A DNA stretch of 64,000 nt from Acanthosepion esculentum. Taxonomy: Eukaryota > Mollusca > Cephalopoda > Sepiida > Sepiidae. Positions 47,501 to 58,717 of this stretch are shown here, piece after piece. The translations under genes and the position numbers were made by a program. The notes under the pieces are model-generated. The model had not been told where the DNA came from, did no database searches, and worked only from the letters and a program-made list of their open reading frames with translations. Location of the stretch: positions 146,050,565 to 146,114,564 of the forward strand of contig OZ038478.1 in the NCBI GenBank assembly GCA_964036315.1, read 5' to 3'. Within the stretch, counting starts at the first letter, position 1. Every line of letters starts with the position of its first letter.

Positions 47501-50184
47501 ATGAATCTTTCCATTTTTTTTACCGCTCTTATTGCTTTTATTCTTATCATTATAGAGTTTACTTGGCTATTGGCTACTCCCTTAGACTGCATTGATAACC
47601 ATCTTTGTTGCATTAAGAAAGGGACACAACTAAGAGAAAAGAATTAAGAGCCCAACACATGAGTCTTTCCATTTTGTTTACCGCTCTTATTGCTTTTATT
47701 CTTATTATTATAGAGTTCACTTGGCTATTGGCTACACCTTTAGACTGCAATGATAACCATCTTTGTTGCATTAAGAAAGGGACAAAACTAAGAGAAAAAA
47801 ATTAAGAGCCCAACACATGAGTCTTTCCATTTGGTTTACCGCTTTTATTGTTTTTATTCTTATTATTATAGAGTTCACTTGGCTATTGGCTACTCCGTAA
47901 GACTGCATTGATAACCATCTTTGTTGCATTAAGAAAGGGACAAAACTAAGAGAAAAAAATCAAGAGCCCAACACATGAGTGTTTCCATTTTGTTTACCAC
48001 TCTTATTGCTTTTATTCTTATTATTATACAGTTCACTTTGCTATTGGCTACTCCCTTAGACTGCATTGATAACCATCTTTGTTGAACAAAGAAAGGGACA
48101 AAACTAAGAGAAAAATATTAAGAGCCCAAAACATGAGTCTTTCCATTTTGTTTACCGCTCTTATTGCTTTTATTCTTATTATTATAGAGTTCACTTGGCT
48201 ATTGGCTACTCCCTTAGACTGCATTGATAACCATCTTTGTTCCATTAAGAAAGGGACAAAACTAAGAGAAAAAAATTAAGAGCCCAACACATGAGTCTTT
48301 CCATTTTGTTTACCGCTCTTATTGCTTTTATTCTTATTATTATAGAGTTCACTTTGCTATTGGCTACTCCCTTAGACTGCATTGATAACCATCTTTGTTA
48401 AACACAGAAAGGGACAAAACTAAGAGAAAAATATTAAGAGCCCAACACATGAGACTTTCCATTTTGTTTACCGCTCTTATTGCTTTTATTCTTATCATTA
48501 TAGAGTTCACTTGGCTATTGGCTACTCCCTTAGACTGCATTGATAACCATCTTTGTTGCATTAAGAAAGGGACACAACTAAGAGAAAAGAATTAAGAGCC
48601 CAACACATGAGTCTTTCCATTTTGTTTACCGCTCTTATTGCGTTTATTCTTATTATTATAGAGTTCACTTGGCTATTGGCTACTCCCTTAGATTGCATTG
48701 ATTACCATCTTTGTTGCATTAAGAAAGGGACAAAACTAAGAGAAAAAAATCAAGAGCCCAAAACATGAGTCTTTCCATTTTGTTTACCATTCTTATTGCT
48801 TTTATTCTTATTATTATAGAGTTCACTTTGCTATTGGGTACTCCCTTAGACTGCATTGATAACCATCTTTGTTGCATTAAGAAAGGGACAAAACTAAGAG
48901 AAAAAAATTATGAGCCCAACAGATGAGTCTTTCCATTTTGTTTACCGCTCTTATTTCTTTTATTCTTATTATTATAGAGTTCACTTGGCTATTGGCTACT
49001 CCCTTAGACTGCATTGATAACCATCTTTGTTGAACAAAGAAAGGGACAAAACTAAGAGAAAAATATTAAAAGCCCAACACATGAGTCTTTCCATTTTGTT
49101 TACCGCTCTTATTGCTTTTATTCTTATTATTATAGAGTTCACTTGGCTATTGGCTACACCTTTAGACTGCAATGATAACCATCTTTGTTGCATTAAGAAA
49201 GGGACAAACCTAAGAGAAAAAAATTAAGAGCCCAACACATGAGTCTTTCCATTTTGTTTACCGCTGTTATTGCTTTTATTCTTATTATTATAGAGTTCAC
49301 TTGGCTATTGGCTACACCCTTAGACTGCATTGATAACCATCTTTGTTGCATTAAGAAAGGGACAAAACTAAGAGAAAAAATTAAGAGCCCAACACATGAG
49401 TCTTTCCATTTTGTTTACCGCTCTCATTGCTTTTATTCTTATTATTATAGAGTTCACTTGGCTATTGGCTACTCCCTTAGACTGCATTGATAACCATCTT
49501 TGTTGCACTAAGAAAGGGACAAAACTAAGAGAAAAAAATTAAGAGCCCAACACATGAGTCTTTCCATTTTGTTTACCGCTCTTATTGCTTTTATTCTTAT
49601 TATTATAGAGTTCACTTGGCTATTGGCTACTCCCTTAGACTGCATTGATAACCATCTTTGTTGAACAAAGAAAGGGACAAAACTAAGAGAAAATATTAAG
49701 AGCCCAACACATGAGTCTTTCCATTTTGTTTACCGCTCTTATTGCTTTTATTCTTATTATTATAGAGTTCACTTGGCTATTGGCTACTCCCTTAGACTGC
49801 ATTGATAACCATCTTTGTTGCATTAAGAAAAAGTCAAAACTAAGAGAAAAATATTAAGAGCCCAACACATGATTCTTTCCATTTAGTTTACCGCTCTAAT
49901 TGCTTTTATTCTTATTATTAGAGAGTTCACTTGGCTATTGGCTACTCCCTTAGACTGCATTGATAACCATCTTTGTTGCACAAAGAAAGGGACAAAACTA
50001 AGAGAAAAAAATTAAGAGCCCAACACATGAGTCTTTCCATTTTGTTTACCGCTCTTATTGCTTTTATTCTTATTATTATAGAGTTCACTTGGCTATTGGC
50101 TACTCCCTTAGACTGCATTGATAACCATCTTTGTTGCATTAAGAAAGGGACAAAAGTAAGAGAAAAAAATTAAGAGCCCAACAC
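47501..50184 (+). repeat. Unit D, copy 3 with two extra monomers
   Basis: Starts ATGAATC with the eight-T run and follows copy 2 at an offset of 2,684 bp up to 48,606. Two M5/M6-like monomers intervene (48607, 48765), and the match resumes at an offset of 3,000 bp through 50,184. Differences include GTTAAACACAG near 48400, GAGACTTTCC near 48452 and AAGTCAAAAC near 49832. Confidence 0.9.
48607..48922 (+). other. Two-monomer insertion of module-M type in unit D
   Basis: The first monomer is M5-like (ATTGCGTTT, TTAGATTGC, AATCAAGAG). The second starts like M6 (CCCAAAACATG, TACCATTC), then has CACTTTGC and TTGGGTACTCC, and ends AATTATGAG/ACAGATGAG like the unit D monomer it replaces. This suggests exchange with a module-M array rather than simple tandem slippage. 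Confidence 0.78.
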
Positions 50185-50818
50185 ATGAGTCTTTCCATTT
50201 TGTTTACCGCTCTTATTGCTTTTATTCTTATTATTATAGAGTTCACTTGGCTATTGGCTACTCACTTAGACTGCATTGATAACCATCTTTGTTGCATTAA
50301 GAAAGGGACAAAACTAAGAGAAAAGAATTAAGAGCCCAACACATGAGTCTTTCCATTTTGTTTACCGCTCTTATTGCTTTTATTCTTATTATTATAGAGT
50401 TCACTTGGCTATTGGCTACTCCCTTAGACTGCATTGATAACCATCTTTGTTGCATTAAGAAAGGGACAAAACTAAGAGAAAAAAAATAAGGGCCCAACAC
50501 ATGAGTCTTTCCATTTTGTTTACCGCTCTTATTGCTTTTATTACTTATTATTATAGAGTTAACTTGGCTATTGGCTACTCACTTAGACTGCATTGATAAC
50601 CATCTTTGTTGAACACAGAAATGGACAAAACTAAGAGAAAAAAATGAGAAGCCCAACACATGAGTCTTTCCATTTTTTTTTACCGCTCTTATTGCTTTTA
50701 TTCTTATCATTATAGAGTTCACGTGGCTATTGGCTACTCCCTTAGACTGCATTGATAACCATCTTTGTTGCATTAAGAAAGGGACAAAACTAAGAGAAAA
50801 AAATTAAGAGCCCAACAC
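50185..50818 (+). repeat. Four-monomer block E1, copy 1
   Basis: CTCACTTAG with AAAAGAATT, then AAAAAAAATAAGGG, then TTATTACTTATT (one inserted base)/GAGTTAACTTGG/AAATGGAC/AAAAATGAGAAGCCC, then a nine-T run with CATTATAG. The block recurs 1,266 bp downstream. Confidence 0.85.
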
Positions 50819-51450
50819 ATGAGTCTTTCCATTTTGTTTACCGCTCTTATTGCATTTATTCTTATTATTATAGAGTTCACTTGGCTATTGGCTACTCCCT
50901 TAGACTGCATTGATAACCATCTTTGTTGCATTAAGAAAGGGACAAAACTAAGAGAAAAAAATTAAGAGCCCAACACATGAGTCTTTCCATTTGGTTTACC
51001 GCTCTAATTGTTTTTATTCTTATTATTATAGAGTTCACTTGGCTATTGGCTACTCCCTTAGACTGCATTGATAACCATCTTTGTTGCATTAAGAAAGGGA
51101 CAAAACTAAGAGAAAAAAATCAAGAGCCCAACACATGAGTGTTTCCATTTTGTTTACCACTCTTATTGCTTTTATTCTTATTATTATAGAGTTCACTTTG
51201 CTATTGGCTACTCCCTTAGACTGCATTGATAACCATCTTTGTTGAACACAGAAAGGGACAAAACTAAGAGAAAAATATTAAGAGCCCAACACATGAGTCT
51301 TTCCATTTTGTTTACCGCTCTTATTGCTTTTATTCTTATCATTATAGAGTTCACTTGGCTATTGGCTACTCCCTTAGACTGCATTGATAACCATCTTTGT
51401 TGCATTAAGAAAGGGACACAACTAAGAGAAAAGAATTAAGAGCCCAACAC
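50819..51450 (+). repeat. Four monomers between block E1 copies
   Basis: ATTGCATTT; TTTGGTTTACCGCTCTAATTG with AATCAAG; GAGTGTTTCC/TACCACTC/CACTTTGC/TTGAACACAG; and CATTATAG/GGGACACAAC. The later ones resemble unit D monomers, so region E shares ancestry with region D. Confidence 0.75.
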
Positions 51451-52083
51451 ATGAGTCTTTCCATTTTGTTTACCGCTCTTATTGCGTTTATTCTTATTAT
51501 TATAGAGTTCACTTGGCTATTGGCTACTCACTTAGACTGCATTGATAACCATCTTTGTTGCATTAAGAAAGGGACAAAACTAAGAGAAAAGAATTAAGAG
51601 CCCAACACATGAGTCTTTCCATTTTGTTTACCGCTCTTATTGCTTTTATTCTTATTATTATAGAGTTCACTTGGCTATTGGCTACTCCCTTAGACTGCAT
51701 TGATAACCATCTTTGTTGCATTAAGAAAGGGACAAAACTAAGAGAAAAAAAATCAGGGCCCAACACATGAGTCTTTCCATTTTGTTTACCGCTCTTATTG
51801 CTTTTATTCTTATTATTATAGAGTTAACTTGGCTATTGGCTACTCACTTAGACTGCATTGATAACCATCTTTGTTGAACACAGAAATGGACAAAACTAAG
51901 AGAAAAAAATGAGAAGCCCAACACATGAGTCTTTCCATTTTTTTTTACCGCTCTTATTGCTTTTATTCTTATCATTATAGAGTTCACTTGGCTATTGGCT
52001 ACTCCCTTAGACTGCATTGATAACCATCTTTGTTGCATTAAGAAAGGGACAAAACTAAGAGAAAAGAATTAAGAGCCCAACAC
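51451..52083 (+). repeat. Four-monomer block E1, copy 2
   Basis: Matches 50185-50818, including the rare CTCACTTAG, GAGTTAACTTGG, AAAAATGAGAAGCCC and nine-T run. It differs by ATTGCGTTT in the first monomer, AAAATCAGGG in the second, and absence of the inserted base in the third. Confidence 0.85.
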
Positions 52084-52399
52084 ATGAGTCTTTCCATTTT
52101 GTTTACCGCTCTTATTGCTTTTATTCTTATTATTATAGTGTTCACTTGGCTATTGGCTACTCCCTTAGACTGCATTGATAACCATCTTTGTTGAACAAAG
52201 AAAGGGACAAAACTAAGAGAAAAATATTAAGAGCCCAACACATGAGTCTTTCCATTTTGTTTACCGCTCTTATTGCGTTTATTCTTATTATTATAGAGTT
52301 CACTTGGCTATTGGCTACTCCCTTAGATTGCATTGATAACCATCTTTGTTGCATTAAGAAAGGGACAAAACTAAGAGAAAAAAATCAAGAGCCCAAAAC
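52084..52399 (+). repeat. Linker dimer
   Basis: A near-consensus monomer with ATAGTGTTCAC and TTGAACAAAG, then an M5-like monomer (ATTGCGTTT, TTAGATTGC, AATCAAG, CCCAAAACATG). Confidence 0.75.
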
Positions 52400-54611
52400 A
52401 TGAGTCTTTCCATTTTGTTTACCATTCTTATTGCTTTTATTCTTATTATTATAGAGTTCACTTGGCTATTGGCTACTCCCTTAGACTGCATTGATAACCA
52501 TCTTTGTTGCACTAAGAAAGGGACAAAACTAAGAGAAAAATATTAAGAGCCCAAAACATGAGTCTTTCCATTTTGTTTACCGCTCTTATTGCTTTTATTC
52601 TTATTATTATAGAGTTCACTTGGCTATTGGCTACTCCCTTAGACTGCATTGATAACCATCTTTGTTGCATTAAGAAAGGGACAAAAGTAAGAGAAAAAAA
52701 TTAAGAGCCCAACACATGAGTCTTTCCATTTTGTTTACCGCTCTTATTGCTTTTATTCTTATTATTATAGAGTTCACTTTGCTATTGGCTACTCCCTTAG
52801 ACTGCATTGATAACCATCTTTGTTGAACACAGAAAGGGACAAACCTAAGAGAAAAATATTAAGAGCCCAACACATGAGTCTTTCCATTTTGTTTACCGCT
52901 CTTATTTCTTTTATTCTTATCATTATAGAGTTCACTTGGCTATTGGCTACTCCCTTAGACTGCATTGATAACCATCTTTGTTGCATTAACAAAGGGACAC
53001 AACTAAGAGAAAAGAATTAAGAGCCCAACACATGAGTCTTTCCATTTTGTTTACCGCTCTTATTGCGTTTATTCTTATTATTATAGAGTTCACTTGGCTA
53101 TTGGCTACTCCCTTAGATTGCATTGATAACCATCTTTGTTGCATTAAGAAAGGGACAAAAGTAAGAGAAAAAAATTAAGAGCCCAACACATGAGTCTTTC
53201 CATTTTGTTTACCGCTCTTATTGCTTTTATTCTTATTATTATAGAGTTCACTTTGCTATTGGCTACTCCCTTAGACTGCATTGATAACCATCTTTGTTGA
53301 ACACAGAAAGGGACAAAACTAAGAGAAAAATATTAAGAGCCCAACACATGAGTCTTTCCATTTTGTTTACCGCTCTTATTGCTTTTATTCTTATCATTAT
53401 AGAGTTCACTTGGCTATTGGCTACTCCCTTAGACTGCATTGATAACCATCTTTGTTGCATTAACAAAGGGACACAACTAAGAGAAAAGAATTAAGAGCCC
53501 AACACATGAGTCTTTCCATTTTGTTTACCGCTCTTATTGCGTTTATTCTTATTATTATAGAGTTCACTTGGCTATTGGCTACTCCCTTAGATTGCATTGA
53601 TAACCATCTTTGTTGCATTAAGAAAGGGACAAAACTAAGAGAAAAAAATCAAGAGCCCAAAACATGAGTCTTTCCATTTTGTTTACCATTCTTATTGCTT
53701 TTATTCTTATTATTATAGAGTTCACTTGGCTATTGGCTACTCCCTTAGACTGCATTGATAACCATCTTTGTTGCACTAAGAAAGGGACAAAACTAAGAGA
53801 AAAATATTAAGAGCCCAAAACATGAGTCTTTCCATTTTGTTTACCGCTCTTATTGCTTTTATTCTTATTATTATAGAGTTCACTTGGCTATTGGCTACTC
53901 CCTTAGACTGCATTGATAACCATCTTTGTTGCATTAAGAAAGGGACAAAAGTAAGAGAAAAAAATTAAGAGCCCAACACATGAGTCTTTCCATTTTGTTT
54001 ACCGCTCTTATTGCTTTTATTCTTATTATTATAGAGTTCACTTTGCTATTGGCTACTCCCTTAGACTGCATTGATAACCATCTTTGTTGAACACAGAAAG
54101 GGACAAAACTAAGAGAAAAATATTAAGAGCCCAACACATGAGTCTTTCCATTTTGTTTACCGCTCTTATTGCTTTTATTCTTATCATTATAGAGTTCACT
54201 TGGCTATTGGCTACTCCCTTAGACTGCATTGATAACCATCTTTGTTGCATTAACAAAGGGACACAACTAAGAGAAAAGAATTAAGAGCCCAACACATGAG
54301 TCTTTCCATTTTGTTTACCGCTCTTATTGCGTTTACTCTTATTATTATAGAGTTCACTTGGCTATTGGCTACTCCCTTAGATTGCATTGATAACCATCTT
54401 TGTTGCATTAAGAAAGGGACAAAACTAAGAGAAAAAAATCAAGAGCCCAAAACATGAGTCTTTCCATTTTGTTTACCATTCTTATTGCTTTTATTCTTAT
54501 TATTATAGAGTTCACTTGGCTATTGGCTACTCCCTTAGACTGCATTGATAACCATCTTTGTTGCACTAAGAAAGGGACAAAACTAAGAGAAAAAAATTAA
54601 GAGCCCAACAC
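52400..54611 (+). repeat. Five-monomer repeat E2 (period 790 bp)
   Basis: The unit is TACCATTC/GCACTAAG, AAAAGTAAG, CACTTTGC/TTGAACACAG, CATTATAG/CATTAACAAAG, and ATTGCGTTT/TTAGATTGC/AATCAAG. Units start at 52400 and 53664, with a three-monomer partial unit at 53190-53663 and a restart at 54454. The CATTAACAAAG change marks the family: it is present at 52,987, 53,461 and 54,251. Confidence 0.87.
53032..53189 (+). other. Hybrid monomer inside repeat E2
   Basis: The front is ATTGCGTTT with TTAGATTGC, like the fifth E2 monomer. The back is AAAAGTAAG with AATTAAGAG, like the second. The first and second monomers of the next unit are skipped here, which explains the 474-bp spacing between 52716 and 53190. 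Confidence 0.85.
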
Positions 54612-55242
54612 ATGTGTCTTTCCATTTTGTTTACCGCTCTTATTGCGTTTATTCTTATTATTATAGAGTTCACTTGGCTATTGGCTACTCCCTTAGACTG
54701 CATTGATAACCATCTTTGTTGAACAAAGAAAGGGACAAAACTAAGAGAAAAATATTAAGAGCCCAACGCATGAGTCTTTCCATTTTGTTTTCCGCTCTTA
54801 TTGCCTTTATTCTTATTATTATAGATTTCACGTGGCTATTGGCTACTCCCTTAGACTGCATTGATAACCATCTTTGTTGCATTAAGAAAGGGACAAAACT
54901 AAGAGAAAAAAATTAAGAGCCCAACACATGAGTCTTTCCATTTAGTTTACCGCTCTTATTGCTTTTATTCTTATTATTATAGAGTTCACTTGGCTATTGG
55001 CTACTCCCTTAGACTGCATTGATAACCATCTTTGTTGCATTAAGAAAGGGACAAAACTAAGAGAAAAAAATTAAGAGCCCAACACATGAGTCTTTCCATT
55101 TTGTTTACCGCTCTTATTTCTTTTATTCTTATTATTATAGAGTTCACTTGGCTATTGGCTACTCCCTTAGACTGCATTGATAACCATCTTTGTTGCATTA
55201 AGAAAGGGACAAAACTAAGAGAAAAAATTGAGAGCCCAACAC
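54612..55242 (+). repeat. Four monomers between regions E and F
   Basis: ACATGTGTC with TTGAACAAAG; ACGCATGAG with TTTTCCGCTC, GCCTTTATTC and GATTTCACGTGG (an M1-like monomer with an ordinary tail); TTTAGTTTACC; and TTATTTC with a six-A run and ATTGAGAGCCC. Confidence 0.75.
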
Positions 55243-58200
55243 ATGAGTCTTTCCATTTTGTTTACCGTTCTTATTGCTTTTATTGTTATTATTATAGAGT
55301 TCACTTTGCTATTGGCTACTCCCTTAGACTGTATTGATAACCATCTTTGTTGAACACAGAAAGGGACAAAACTAAGAGAAAAATATTAAGAGCCCAACAC
55401 ATGAGTCTTTCCATTTTGTTTACCGCTCTTATTGCTTTTATTCTTATCATTATAGAGTTCACTTGGCTATTGGCTACTCCTTTAGACTGCATTGGTAACC
55501 ATCTTTGTTGCATTAAGAAAGGGACAAAACTAAGAGAAAAAAATTAAGAGCCCAACACATGAGTCTTTCCATTTTGTTTACCGCTCTTTTTGCTTTTATT
55601 CTTATTATTATAGAGTTCACTTGGCTATTGGCTACTCCCTTAGACTGCATTGATAACCATCTTTGTTGAACACAGAAAGGGACAAAACTAAGAGAAAAAT
55701 ATTAAGAGCCCAACACATGAATCTTTCAATTTTGTTTACCACTCTTATTGCTTTTATTCTTATCATTATTGAGTTCACTTGGCTATTGGCTACTCCCTTA
55801 GACTGCATTGATAACCATCTTTGTTGCATTAAGAAAGGGACAAAACTAAGAGAAAAGAATTAAGAGCCCAACACATGAGTCTTTCCATTTTGTTTACCGC
55901 TCTTATTGCGTTTATTCTTATTATTATAGAGTTCACATGGCTATTGGCTACTCCCTTAGATTTAATTGATAACCATCTTTGTTGAACAAAGAAAGGGACA
56001 AACCTAAGAGAAAAATATTAAGAGCCCAACACATGAGTCTTTCCATTTTGTTTACCGCTCTTATTGCTTTTATTCTTATTATTATAGAGTTCACTTGGCT
56101 ATTGGCTACTCCCTTAGACTGCATTGATAACCATCTTTGTTGCATTAAGAAAGGGACAAAACTAAAAGAAAAATATTAAGAATCCAACACATGAGTCTTT
56201 CCATTTTGTTTACCTCTCTTATTGCTTTTATTCTTATTATTATAGAGTTCACTTGGCTATTGGATACTCCCTTAGACTGCATTGATAACTATCTTTGTTG
56301 CATTAAGAAAGGGACAAAACTAAGAGAAAAAAATTAAGAGCCCAACACATGAGTCTTTCCATTTTGTTTACCGCTCTTATTGCTTTTATTCTTATTATTA
56401 TAGAGTTCACTTGGCTATTGGCTACTCCCTTAGACTGCATTGATAACCATCTTTGTTGAACAAAGAAAGGGACAAAACTAAGAGAAAAATATTAAGAGCC
56501 CAACACATGAGTCTTTCCATTTTGTTTACCGCTCTTATTGCCTTTATTCTTATTATTATAGATTTCACGTGGCTATTGGCTACTCCCTTAGACTGCATTG
56601 ATAACCATCTTTGTTGCATTAAGAAAGGGACAAAACTAAGAGAAAAAAATTAAGAGCCCAACACATGAGTCTTTCCATTTAGTTTACCGCTCTTATTACT
56701 TTTATTCTTATTATTATAGAGTTCACTTGGCTATTGGCTACTCCCTTAGACTGCATTGATAACCATCTTTGTTGCATTAAGAAAGGGACAAAACTAAGAG
56801 AAAAAAATTAAGAGCCCAACACATGAGTCTTTCCATTTTGTTTACCGCTCTTATTTCTTTTTTTCTTATTATTATAGAGTTCACTTGGCTATTGGCTACT
56901 CCCTTAGACTGCATTGATAACCATCTTTGTTGCATTAAGAAAGGGACAAAACTAAGAGAAAAAAATTAAGGGCCCAACACATGAGTCTTTCCATTTTGTT
57001 TACCGCTCTTTTTGCTTTTATTCTTATTATTATAGAGTTCACTTTGCTATTGGCTACTCCCTTAGACTGCATTGATAACCATCTTTGTTGAACAAAGTAA
57101 GGGTCAAATCTACGAGAAAAATATTAAGAGCCCAACACATGAGTCTTTCCATTTTGTTTACCGCTCTTATTGCTTTTATTCTTATTATTATAGATTTCAA
57201 TTGGCTCTTGGCTACTCCCTTAGATTGCATTGATAACCATCTTTGTTGCATTAAGAAAGGGACAAAACTAAGAGAAAAAATTAAGAGCCCAACACATGAG
57301 TCTTTCCATTTTGTTTACCGTTCTTATTGCTTTTATTGTTATTATTATAGAGTTCACTTTGCTATTGGCTACTCCCTTAGACTGCATTGATAACCATCTT
57401 TGTTGAACACAGAAAGGGACAAAACTAAGAGAAAAATATTAAGAGCCCAACACATGAGTCTTTCCATTTTGTTTACCGCTCTTATTGCTTTTATTCTTAT
57501 CATTATAGAATTCACTTGGCTATTGGCTACTCCTTTAGACTGCATTGATAACCATCTTTGTTGCATTAAGAAAGGGACAAAACTAAGAGAAAAAAATTAA
57601 GAGCCCAACACATGAGTCTTTCCATTTTGTTTACCGCTCTTTTTGCTTTTATTCTTATTATTATAGAGTTCACTTGGCTATTGGCTACTCCCTTAGACTG
57701 CATTGATAACCATCTTTGTTGAACACAGAAAGGGACAAAACTAAGAGAAAAATATTAAGAGCCCAACACATGAGTCTTTCAATTTTGTTTACCACTCTTA
57801 TTGCTTTTATTCTTATCATTATTGAGTTCACTTGGCTATTGGCTACTCCCTTAGACTGCATTGATAACCATCTTTGTTGCATTAAGAAAGGGACAAAACT
57901 AAGAGAAAAGAATTAAGAGCCCAACACATGAGTCTTTCCATTTTGTTTACCGCTCTTATTGCGTTTATTCTTATTATTATAGAGTTCACATGGCTATTGG
58001 CTACTCCCTTAGATTTCATTGATAACCATCTTTGTTGAACAAAGAAAGGGACAAACCTAAGAGAAAAATATTAAGAGCCCAACACATGAGTCTTTCCATT
58101 TTGTTTACCGCTCTTATTGCTTTTATTCTTATTATTATAGAGTTCACGTGGCTATTGGCTACTCCCTTAGACTGCATTGATAACCATTTTTGTTGCATCA

Positions 58201-58717
58201 AGAAAGGGACAAAACTAAGAGAAAAAAATTAAGAGCCCCACACATGAGTCTTTCCATTTTGTTTACCGCTCTTATTGCTTTTATTCTTATTATTATAGAG
58301 TTCACTTGGCTATTGGCTACTCCCTTAGACTTCATTGATAACCATCTTTGTTGCATTAAGAAAGGCACAAAACTAAAAGAAAAAAATTAAGAGCCCAACA
58401 CATGAGTTTTTCCATTTTGTTTACCGCTCTTATTGCTTTTATTCTTATTATTATAGAGTTCACTTGGCTATTGGCTACTCCCTTAAACTGCAATGATAAC
58501 CATCTTTGTTGCATTAAGAAAGGGACAAAACTAAGAGAAAAAAATTAAGAGCCCAACACATGATTCTTTCCATTTTGTTTACCGCTCTTATTGCTTTTAT
58601 TCTTATTATTATAGAGTTCACTTGGCTATTGGCTACTCCCTTAGACTGCATTTATAACCATCTTTGTTGCATTAAGAAATGGACAAAACTAAGAGAAAAA
58701 GATTAAGAGCCCAACAC
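55243..58717 (+). repeat. 22-monomer unit F, copy 1 (3,475 bp)
   Basis: Starts ACCGTTC/ATTGTTATT/CACTTTGC/GACTGTATTG and ends with AAATGGAC and AAAAAGATTAAG. It contains CTCTTTTTGC, TTTCAATTTTG/CATTATTGAG, GATTTAATTG, TACCTCTC/GGATACTCC, GATTTCACGTGG, TTTAGTTTACC, TTTTTTTCTT, and a monomer with several private changes (GTAAGGGTCAAATCTACG). The front five or so monomers recur inside the unit at 57296, an older 13-monomer step. Confidence 0.93.

Noticed and set aside
50670..50690. Nine-T run as a polymerase III or other terminator.
   Set aside because: It results from loss of the G in TTTTGTTT within an ordinary monomer, with similar runs at 43080, 44817, 47501 and about 51939. There is no transcription unit upstream.
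57503..57512. EcoRI site (GAATTC) at about 57508 and again at about 60983, as a sign of an EcoRI-type satellite family.
   Set aside because: It arises from one G-to-A change in the usual GAGTTC and was copied by the 3,475-bp duplication. The consensus has no EcoRI site.
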